A stretch of DNA of 32,313 bases, from NCBI GenBank assembly GCA_021740425.1, contig JAIOZV010000020.1, positions 1 to 32,313 of the forward strand. The letters run 5' to 3'. Source of the DNA: Bacteroidales bacterium (GTDB lineage: Bacteria > Bacteroidota > Bacteroidia > Bacteroidales > 4484-276). How positions within the stretch are numbered: the first letter of the stretch is position 1; each line of letters begins with the position of its first letter. Positions 9,401 to 15,689 of the stretch are shown here, one piece after another. The notes under the pieces were generated by a model. That model saw only the letters and a list, made by a program, of their open reading frames with translations. It was not told the DNA's origin and made no database searches. The position numbers and the translations under genes were made by a program.

Positions 9401-10119
9401 ACAGATTCAAATGCAGATGGCTGAAAGAAATCAGCAGTATCCTGACGGCCGGGAGCAAATTGTTCGATAACCGGCCCCTCAATAAATGCCACATTATCTT
9501 TATAGGCAGATACGATTCGGTTTGGGTTTTCTTTTGAAGTTTTCTTAATCAGCGAAAAAAGGGTATCAGGCATTTCCATGCCATCAATAATAAATATGCC
9601 GTTAAAAATTTTGTGACGACAATGCTCGGAGTTTACCTGTGCAAAACCATAAACCTCGCCATCAGTTAAACTGCGGCCTATTCTAATGCTCAATTCTTCA
9701 AGATAATTTACTTCATCATCGCTCAGTGCAAGCCCTTCTTTTGTATTATAGTCTTTGATGTTTTCGATAAACAGGATGGGATCTGGTTTTTTGTCGATGG
9801 TGAATATGGTTTGATTCAAATTTTCATATTTGGCCAGGAGCATGGGATCGAATCCTGTTTTTTGCGAATCTGTTTCCACAAACTCTTCAATCCGTTCAAT
9901 ACCTGAGAGCCCCATATTTTGAGTAATTTCTACTGCATTGGTGCTCCATGGGGTAATCATTTCTTTACGTGGACCAACAAAAAAACCTTCGATACTTTCC
10001 TGGTTAATCAGCCTGGCCTCCCCAAACAACCAACTTAATTTTTCGATGTCATTTAGCGAAAGTTTTGAAGTGGATTTTAATCCAAAAATCTTTTGAGCTG
10101 AACGAAAGAAATAGATCAT
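6430..10119 (-). CDS. purL: Phosphoribosylformylglycinamidine synthase, single-chain PurL
   Basis: This enzyme converts FGAR, glutamine and ATP to FGAM in cytoplasmic de novo purine synthesis. With the ATG at 10119 it has 1229 residues, the usual length for the large one-chain form that fuses the ATP-grasp-like synthase to a C-terminal glutaminase. Visible marks are [42 protein letters not shown] (read as shorter motifs [11 protein letters not shown] and GSGGEIRD), SIHDHGAGG and SIGHAPVAG. The glutaminase nucleophile Cys is at about 1076 in LGICNGCQ, with the His/Glu pair at about 1189 and 1191 in PHLER. A longer frame starting at a TTG at 10158 exists. That TTG is part of a promoter -7 box, and MIYFFR at 10119 matches the family N-terminus, so I use 10119. 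The gene is monocistronic or leads its unit. Confidence 0.97.
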   Translation of the reverse strand: [1229 protein letters not shown]

Positions 10120-10155
10120 TTTACAATTATTTAATGAGAATGTAATTATTGATGG

Positions 10156-10190
10156 CAAAAATAGAAAATGAAAATGGTTTACTGTTCAAA
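10156..10190 (-). promoter_or_regulatory. Bacteroidetes-type promoter of purL
   Basis: On the minus strand TTTG (10187-10190) is followed after 23 bases by TATTTTTG (10156-10163), matching the TAnnTTTG -7 box. Transcription would start near 10150, about 30 bases before the ATG at 10119. The last three bases of the -7 box are the TTG of the longer purL frame, which would therefore not be transcribed. Confidence 0.6.
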
Positions 10191-10282
10191 CATTTATTAA
10201 GTGTTTTTAACAGCGGGCAAGCATGATTGGATATAGCCAAATGATTGTATTTTGCGCTTTGCAGAGGTGTGAAAAACTTGTA

Positions 10283-11314
10283 CTATTTGCTAAAAATTTC
10301 GGTGACATTACCATAATTTCTGGAAATGACGGGTTCCCATACATTTTCATAATTTACCCGGTATGATTTCTTTTTGGTGGTATCATTGCTGTAGGTATCG
10401 ATGATTACCGACTGGTTAATTGTAAAAGGCAGGGTAAACTGGCCACCGTTGCTCCATGTAATTGTTGAGGATGAACCTGCCACGTACGCCCTGATCAGTG
10501 TATTTTGCAAGGCATGGTAATAACCAACGGGCAGCGCGTTGGAGCTTTGGTAAACAAAAATGTTTTCAAGAAATTCGAAGGAGGTTCCTGCATTCACATA
10601 AATCGGGTTTAAAACCTGGTTGTTGTTGATGATTGAAAGATGAAAATAGGCTTTGGAGATGTCGAGGAAAAGCCGAATGTTTTCCTGCCCGTTCAAAAAC
10701 TTTTGTCCCTCCCATTTCATTTCGAGTCCGAGTTGGGTACTATCGGTGTAACGACCCGAAGTTTTGGCCAGGTAGGTAATGGATTCGGGCAAGGTGAAAA
10801 AGCCGAATTGGGCACTGTCGTTTTTACCAACATTTATTAAAAACAAATTTGTATCGGGCGATGGGAAAATGGTGTCGATTTGCAAACGGATGGTTGAAAA
10901 TACAGGATTGATAAAGGTAACAAGGTGCATGTCAACCATCATAAAAACATCGATGGTAAAATTGCCGGTGCCCGTGAAAAGATAGAACTTTCCGGTGTAA
11001 TTATTTTGGTACAGGCCACTGCGGTTTACCTTGCAGATTATTTCTACTTCACTTCTTCCTGTCACACTGCCGGTTGGATTTGATATTTCAAGCCAGTCGA
11101 TTTGTTCATCAACCTGATAGTTCAATAACTTTTCGCCGGTATTCGAGAGGGTGACCTCATTAAAAATCCTGTCGTTTCCAAAATTAACAGCAAATTTATC
11201 GATTACTGCAAAGGCTTCGGTTTCGGCCAGGCGCTTGTAGCATGAAACTGATGTCAGTACAATGCTAAAGAGCATGACCAGCCCGGCGGCAACTATGATG
11301 AAATTTTTCTTCAT
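10283..11314 (-). CDS. Putative lipoprotein with BACON-like domain
   Basis: This is a 343-residue exported protein starting at an ATG. Residues 1-24 are a signal sequence ending TSVSC, with Cys25 as the likely lipidation site; the lipobox is imperfect. Residues about 38-126 resemble a BACON-type beta-sandwich: an N-terminal strand with F-NFGN, then W-L-E-I, a P-T-G-S-V-T-G turn, an NRSGLYQNNYTGKF strand and a closing strand FTIDVFMMV. BACON domains are found in Bacteroidetes surface proteins and are often linked to carbohydrate or mucin binding. The rest (about 127-343) is beta-rich with no family I recognise. It sits alone between purL and a RuvC-like gene with no visible partner. The export prediction is fairly safe; the binding role is inference. 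Confidence 0.7.
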   Translation of the reverse strand: MKKNFIIVAAGLVMLFSIVLTSVSCYKRLAETEAFAVIDKFAVNFGNDRIFNEVTLSNTGEKLLNYQVDEQIDWLEISNPTGSVTGRSEVEIICKVNRSGLYQNNYTGKFYLFTGTGNFTIDVFMMVDMHLVTFINPVFSTIRLQIDTIFPSPDTNLFLINVGKNDSAQFGFFTLPESITYLAKTSGRYTDSTQLGLEMKWEGQKFLNGQENIRLFLDISKAYFHLSIINNNQVLNPIYVNAGTSFEFLENIFVYQSSNALPVGYYHALQNTLIRAYVAGSSSTITWSNGGQFTLPFTINQSVIIDTYSNDTTKKKSYRVNYENVWEPVISRNYGNVTEIFSK

Positions 11315-11412
11315 CCGGTTAAAATCCTATTTTGGTATGCTTAATAAATACTTTTGCGAATGTAGGTGATTTGCTCAATTATCCTGTGCTTTTCATGCAA
11401 CAAAGCTTCAAA

Positions 11413-11877
11413 TTATCTGAGAATAGTTCCCGGATTATTCAGCCATCCCAGTTTTGCTGCTCCCCAAAAACCTATTAGAATTGCCTCGGCAGTATTATCG
11501 TTTAAGACCTGTGTTTTTTTATGTGAAAGTTTTTGAATTACTTTTTCAGCATAAAAAATTGCCTTTTCTTTGGCTTGTTTGCCTTTGCGCCGTTCCCTTT
11601 CCAAAAGTATTTCCTGCCTCCAATCCTCAGCCATGATGTGTATTACTTCAATGTTCCTTTTATCGAGGTGCGAATCCCATATTTTTCTGATTGACCCGCC
11701 CCCTTCGATAATCAGGTAATGAATATCTTCTTCGATGTTTAAAATCCAGGGAATTGCTTTTTTGAGCCTTACTTTATTGCCGAAGTTTTGCGACCTGTAC
11801 CAAAGCAGCCGACCCTCAGAGTTGAACATCGCCAGCCCCGTTTTTACACCCAGATCAACAGAAAGAAGAAATTCCAT
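11413..11877 (-). CDS. Small RuvC/RNase H-fold protein
   Basis: This protein has 154 residues and starts at an ATG. It opens with a beta-strand ending in an acidic residue, SVDLGVKTGLAMF (Asp8). A second strand ends in YLIIEGGG (Glu58), and a C-terminal helix carries NDNTAEAILIG (Asp127, Glu131). This spacing of acidic residues follows the RuvC layout of one N-terminal Asp, a central Glu and a C-terminal acidic pair, so a Holliday-junction-like or related nuclease fold is likely. The charged stretch 87-107 (ERERRKGKQAKEK) could bind nucleic acid. I cannot tell whether it is canonical RuvC; the sequence is divergent and the usual ruvA/ruvB neighbours are absent. Ninety-three bases separate it from the upstream GNAT gene, so the two may be co-transcribed. 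Confidence 0.65.
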   Translation of the reverse strand: MEFLLSVDLGVKTGLAMFNSEGRLLWYRSQNFGNKVRLKKAIPWILNIEEDIHYLIIEGGGSIRKIWDSHLDKRNIEVIHIMAEDWRQEILLERERRKGKQAKEKAIFYAEKVIQKLSHKKTQVLNDNTAEAILIGFWGAAKLGWLNNPGTILR

Positions 11878-11897
11878 TATTTTGGCTATTTGGTTAT

Positions 11898-11981
11898 TTG
11901 TGAATTAAGTTATTCGTTAATGATTATTGAGATAAGAAAAAGGATATTCAACCTCCAAACTCCAACTTATTTAATTCACAA
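11898..11981. repeat. 11-bp perfect inverted repeat
   Basis: TTGTGAATTAA at 11898-11908 is matched by its reverse complement TTAATTCACAA at 11971-11981, with 62 bases between. The right arm includes the stop codon of the GNAT gene. It could be a weak hairpin between two same-strand genes, a remnant of a small element, or chance in AT-rich DNA. Confidence 0.4.
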
Positions 11982-13158
11982 CCTTTGCACGTGAAAATGG
12001 CTGACTTTGATCGAAAAGGTAGCGATAGGTGATGTGGGTTTTCAGAATACCTGCACCTATTTGCTCGGCCACTTTCATCATCGATGGATTAAAATCGCCG
12101 ATCCAGTTCATTTGTAATTCCTGGTAATGGAAGCCGGGTTTCAGTACAATTTTTTCAAAAGCTTTTACAAGTCCAGCCTCAAGACCCTTTCCCTGATGCT
12201 CAGGAATCACCCCAAAAATTCTGCCTATAATGCGGGTGCAGGTTTTCCGGTAACGCAAATTATAAACAAGGCGAAGTTTATTGATAAAATGAAATTTACC
12301 ATTGAATTTTTTGATGATCTGGTACAAATCAGGCATCATGATAAAAAAAGCAATGGGTTCGTTTTTGTGATATGCATAATGCACCAGCCGGGTATCCATG
12401 ATGGGTTTCATTTTTTTGAGCAAGCCCAGAGCATGTGCTTTACTAATTTTTTTTACGCCGGGGAAAGTTGCCCAGGCTTTATTGAAGATGATCATAAAAT
12501 CCTCGGCAAATTTGTCGTTATTTTTCCACGAAATGGTTTTAAAGGTATAGTCGGGGTTGCGTGCAATCCTGTCGGCTTTTTCCTGAATTACCGGATCCAG
12601 CCCACCGGGCGTGAGTTTGCGCCCGTAGGTATATTGATTGAAATAATTTTTAAACCCAAAATTTTCGAAGAGCTTCTGGTAATATGGGAAATTGTAGGGC
12701 ATGTTGTATATCGGATCGGTAAAACCATCAACCAGACAACCCCAGAAACTGTCGCGTTCGCCAAAATTCACAGGCCCATCCATAGCTTCCATGCCTTTGT
12801 TTTTAAGCCATTGGAAGCAACTGTCGAAAAGTGTATTTGCTGCCAACTGGTTATCAATACAATCAAAAAAACCCATGCCTCCGGTGGCTTGCCTATTTTT
12901 ATTTGCAGTTTTTTCATTGTAAAATGCTGCCACACGACCCAGTGTATTATTTTTTGAATCCTTCAGCAGCCAGCGGATTGCATCTCCATGCCTGAAATTT
13001 TTGTTTTTTGTTTTGTCAAAAATGGCTTCAATGTCATCGTCCAGCGGCCTCACCCATTTTTTATCGTTTTTGTAAAGCCGGCACGGAAAGCTTAAAAAAT
13101 CCTCTATCAAAGATTTTCCCCTGACTTCGATTAATTCAAATGTTCCCTTATCTTCCAT
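11971..13158 (-). CDS. GNAT-fold acyltransferase-like protein, conserved in Bacteroidetes
   Basis: This cytoplasmic protein has 395 residues, no signal peptide and an ATG start at 13158. The C-terminal third carries the acetyl-CoA binding motif of the GNAT fold: FGVIPEHQGKGLEAGL at about 315-330, with the Q-G-K-G loop at 322-325. Other striking blocks are MDGPVNFGERDSFWG and YNMPYNFPYYQ-LFE-FGF in the centre, and a basic N-terminal part with KKWVRPLDDDIEAIF. I recognise the overall family as an uncharacterised N-acetyltransferase-like group rather than a specific enzyme, and the substrate is unknown. It lies 73 bases from the chemoreceptor gene upstream. A 276-codon open frame on the opposite strand within it is a shadow. 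Confidence 0.75.
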   Translation of the reverse strand: MEDKGTFELIEVRGKSLIEDFLSFPCRLYKNDKKWVRPLDDDIEAIFDKTKNKNFRHGDAIRWLLKDSKNNTLGRVAAFYNEKTANKNRQATGGMGFFDCIDNQLAANTLFDSCFQWLKNKGMEAMDGPVNFGERDSFWGCLVDGFTDPIYNMPYNFPYYQKLFENFGFKNYFNQYTYGRKLTPGGLDPVIQEKADRIARNPDYTFKTISWKNNDKFAEDFMIIFNKAWATFPGVKKISKAHALGLLKKMKPIMDTRLVHYAYHKNEPIAFFIMMPDLYQIIKKFNGKFHFINKLRLVYNLRYRKTCTRIIGRIFGVIPEHQGKGLEAGLVKAFEKIVLKPGFHYQELQMNWIGDFNPSMMKVAEQIGAGILKTHITYRYLFDQSQPFSRAKVVN

Positions 13159-13231
13159 AATGCTGATCGTAAAAAGCGAAATTAAATATTTTTTATTTGC
13201 ATTTCACGCCCAGGATTCACATAGCGGGCAG

Positions 13232-14758
13232 CTAATTTCTTCGAATTGATTTTTCAACCTTAAAATAGTCGATGCTCTTCATAAGATCATTGGCCATTTC
13301 GGCCAACTCGTGGGCATTTGATGAAAGTTGTTGAGAGAATGAGGCGTTTTGCTGGGTTACCTGATTGAGTTGTTGTACGCCTTCATTAATTTGGTTGGCT
13401 CCGATGCTTTGTTCGTTGTTTGCAGCGGTAATTTCCTGCACAAACCGCGAAGTGGAAACAATATCAGGAACGATGCCCTGAAGCAGGGCTCCTGCATTTT
13501 CGGTAATTCTTACACTATTGCCAGCAAGCTTGTCAATTTCGATGGCTGAAACCTTGCTGCGCTCGGCAAGTTTACCCACTTCGGAAGCCACTACGCCAAA
13601 ACCTTTTCCGTGCTGTCCTGCCCGGGCAGCTTCGATGGCTGCATTGAGTGCAAGAATATGGGTTTGAAATGAAATAGAACCAATCACCGAAATCTTTTCG
13701 GCAATCATTTTTATGCTTTTCATGCTTTCGATGGAGGACTGTTGAACGGCGGTAACTTCGGCAGCAGCCTTGGTTGATATTTGTTCGGTTCTTTGCGCAT
13801 TGGATAAATTCTCCTGAATATTTGCCGACATTTCCTGGATGGAGGCCGAGATTTCCTGAATGGAAGAGGCTTGCTGTGATGCTCCCTGCGCAATTTGCAG
13901 CGCTGCGGCATTTAGCTCATGGCTGGCTCTTTTTACCATTATTGCTCCTGATGAAATATTTGAAACAACCCCTTCAAAGATTGATTTCATTTTATCGATA
14001 TTTTTAAGCAGAACACTTATCTCATCCTTGCCAATTCTATTGATTTCAATTTCGAGATTTCCGCCTGCAATTTCCGAAATTACATCGTTTGCATACTTCA
14101 TCGATTTTCGCGTGGTTGTAATCACAAAAAAGGAAATCAGAAATATTATAATAAAGCCCAAGGCCAAAACGACTATCAGTTGAAGGATTGCACTGGTGTA
14201 GGTTGCTTCGGATTTTCGGTAAACCGCATCAGCAATTTTAAGCTGAATATTCATCAATTTGGTAATCTGAGCAATGAAAGGGTCGACATCTGCATAAAAC
14301 CGGGTATCGATAAAATCGCTGAATTGCTGAGCCCCCGATTCGCTCTGAAATCTGGAAATGGCCATTAAATCCCTTACCGATTGCATTGCAACTGACTTGA
14401 GTTTTTCGGCTTCATTTTTCAAAACCAATTCTTCGCCTTCAATTTTTGATTTCAAAAAGTTTTCCCAGTTTTCTTCAATTTCAGAAATGTATGTTTCGAT
14501 GCGGGTGTTTCCAGTTGTCCAATCAAGGGTATTGTGATTCATTTCATAGGTGGTATTCACAATATCCAGCGAAAGCCGGTCAGAAACAATTTTCAACTGC
14601 TGCAGAGGAATTACACGGTCGAAGTACATGGATTCGGATGCCTGATTGAGCTGGCGGAGGCTATAATAGGATATAATTGCAATAATGCCCGTGAAAACAG
14701 CAAAAAGGATAACTATAATGTATAGTGCTGTCGAAAATTTAATATTTTCAGTTTTCAT
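13232..14758 (-). CDS. Methyl-accepting chemotaxis protein with four-helix-bundle sensor
   Basis: This transmembrane chemoreceptor has 508 residues. Transmembrane helix 1 is at about 11-31, a helical periplasmic sensor of the 4HB_MCP type at 32-187, transmembrane helix 2 at about 188-212, HAMP at about 213-266 ([18 protein letters not shown]), and the MCP signalling coiled coil at 270-495. The hairpin tip reads [21 protein letters not shown] (361-381), so the family is certain. Three normally conserved tip-region positions differ: QTN has become QTH (His367), AGE has become AGQ (Gln382), and EVR has become EVG (Gly395). No C-terminal CheR/CheB tethering pentapeptide is seen (the end reads SIRRN). 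No che or motility genes are in the window, so its signalling partner is unknown. It may feed a remote CheA system. Confidence 0.93.
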   Translation of the reverse strand: MKTENIKFSTALYIIVILFAVFTGIIAIISYYSLRQLNQASESMYFDRVIPLQQLKIVSDRLSLDIVNTTYEMNHNTLDWTTGNTRIETYISEIEENWENFLKSKIEGEELVLKNEAEKLKSVAMQSVRDLMAISRFQSESGAQQFSDFIDTRFYADVDPFIAQITKLMNIQLKIADAVYRKSEATYTSAILQLIVVLALGFIIIFLISFFVITTTRKSMKYANDVISEIAGGNLEIEINRIGKDEISVLLKNIDKMKSIFEGVVSNISSGAIMVKRASHELNAAALQIAQGASQQASSIQEISASIQEMSANIQENLSNAQRTEQISTKAAAEVTAVQQSSIESMKSIKMIAEKISVIGSISFQTHILALNAAIEAARAGQHGKGFGVVASEVGKLAERSKVSAIEIDKLAGNSVRITENAGALLQGIVPDIVSTSRFVQEITAANNEQSIGANQINEGVQQLNQVTQQNASFSQQLSSNAHELAEMANDLMKSIDYFKVEKSIRRN

Positions 14759-14896
14759 AGTTTAAAATTTAGTTTGGATGCAGAATTATCCGGAGTAAAC
14801 CGCTGCAATTTAAAAAAACACTTTTGTGGCTGCCCCATTAATTTTGGCTAAGATATTTCAACTTTTTTAGTTTGGTTACAAACGTGGCCTAAAATA

Positions 14897-15217
14897 TTAT
14901 TTTCTCATGCTGTCCGTTTGCTCGCCGCTTTTACTTTTAAACCAGTTTTTAGGATTTAAAAAGGACTTGTATTTTTTAAAAAGTTCCTTTCCAACAAAAA
15001 AAACACCAGCATAAAACAATACCTCCATCGCAATAAATGCCGCTGTTGTTCCAATGACTTTTGCCTGATTTTCCAGATTTAGAAAAGGAATTGTCAGCAT
15101 AATCGCAAATGCAAGTCCCGAAAGTAAAATCAGAGTAACACCAAGATTAAAATGTCTGTTTTTTTTCAGTTTGGTCTTTCCTTTTTCAGGATTTATCAGT
15201 TTATGCTCTTCGGCCAT
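14897..15217 (-). CDS. Small membrane protein, two helices (transporter-suffix-like)
   Basis: This is a 106-residue protein when started at the ATG at 15217 (MAEEHKLINPEKGK). A longer frame using a TTG at 15241 is unlikely because a promoter box sits immediately upstream of that TTG. There is a basic N-terminal segment (about 11-24), helix 1 at about 25-45 (LGVTLILLSGLAFAIMLTI), helix 2 at about 53-75 (VIGTTAAFIAMEVLFYAGVFFVG), and a lysine-rich tail with FKKYKSFLNPKNWFKSK. This resembles the small proteins annotated as transporter suffix domain proteins in Bacteroidetes. I cannot assign a function. It is followed by the orphan chemoreceptor on the same strand, 138 bases away. Confidence 0.7.
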   Translation of the reverse strand: MAEEHKLINPEKGKTKLKKNRHFNLGVTLILLSGLAFAIMLTIPFLNLENQAKVIGTTAAFIAMEVLFYAGVFFVGKELFKKYKSFLNPKNWFKSKSGEQTDSMRK

Positions 15218-15245
15218 ACAAAATATCTTCAACGGTTTCAAGCAA

Positions 15246-15253
15246 CAAAACTA
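15246..15253 (-). promoter_or_regulatory. Possible -7 box (TAGTTTTG) upstream of the small membrane protein
   Basis: TAGTTTTG fits TAnnTTTG on the minus strand. It would start transcription near 15239, about 20 bases before the ATG at 15217. I find no clean TTTG at the right distance upstream, so this is a partial match only. Confidence 0.35.
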
Positions 15254-15447
15254 ACACATTAATTGTGCGTTAAGCCTTGAGTTTACATAACTGTAAATGG
15301 GAATGGATTTTAAACAGATTATCACAATGGCTGTTATTCATTTTTTTTCGTCACAACCTTATAGCCTGTACCTTTGGAGCGCCTCCCTCCTATCATACTG
15401 AAAACATCAGGAAACATCCATTGATCAAACCCAATAAAATTGGACAT

Positions 15448-15485
15448 AAAAAAAAGGTACTCCTGTGCAAAAGAATACCTTTTTT
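15448..15485 (-). terminator. Intrinsic terminator directly after tRNA-Val
   Basis: On the minus strand AAAAAAGGTA (complement of 15476-15485) pairs with TACCTTTTTT (complement of 15450-15459). This makes a 10-bp stem around a 16-base loop, with the T run extending to eight. It begins one base after the tRNA 3' end. The structure is symmetric and could also act on plus-strand transcripts. Confidence 0.8.
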
Positions 15486-15486
15486 G

Positions 15487-15561
15487 TGGGCATTACTGGA
15501 TTCGAACCAGTGACTTCCACCCTGTCAAGGTGACACTCTAAACCAACTGAGTTAAATGCCC
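15487..15561 (-). tRNA. tRNA-Val (anticodon GAC)
   Basis: The minus strand folds as a 75-base cloverleaf. The acceptor GGGCATT pairs with AATGCCC. The D arm is ACTCAGTTGGTTTAGAGT. The anticodon arm is TCACC / GGTGG with loop TTGACAG, giving anticodon GAC. The T arm is ACTGG-TTCGAAT-CCAGT. The discriminator is A, and CCA is not encoded. GAC reads the valine codons GUC and GUU. Confidence 0.95.
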
Positions 15562-15591
15562 TTGAATTATTAATCTGAAATTTTAAGGGCG

Positions 15592-15624
15592 CAAATTTAA
15601 CAATTTTCAGTTTTATCATTCAAA
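15592..15624 (-). promoter_or_regulatory. Promoter of tRNA-Val
   Basis: On the minus strand TTTG (15621-15624) is followed after 21 bases by TAAATTTG (15592-15599), an exact TTTG / TAnnTTTG pair at the preferred spacing. The start would fall near 15585, about 24 bases before the mature tRNA 5' end at 15561. Confidence 0.75.
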
Positions 15625-15689
15625 AGAATTTGTGAAAGTTTTACTTTCGCGAATTTTCATCCAATATCCATGTTACAACAAAAAACACA

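Noticed and set aside
12127..12957. 276-codon plus-strand open frame
   Set aside because: It lies wholly within the GNAT-like gene on the opposite strand, has a cysteine- and phenylalanine-rich composition typical of antisense reading, and shows no recognisable domain.
13860..14183. 107-codon plus-strand frame with hydrophobic end
   Set aside because: It is antisense to the HAMP and second membrane helix of the chemoreceptor; the hydrophobicity comes from the complementary strand.
15369..15376. Plus-strand TACCTTTG resembling a -7 box
   Set aside because: There is no TTTG at a suitable distance and no plus-strand gene until 15690, beyond the tRNA unit; isolated matches are expected by chance in AT-rich DNA.
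15277..15513. 78-codon plus-strand frame across the tRNA terminator
   Set aside because: Its 3' part reads through the terminator and antisense to the tRNA; no ribosome site or family match.
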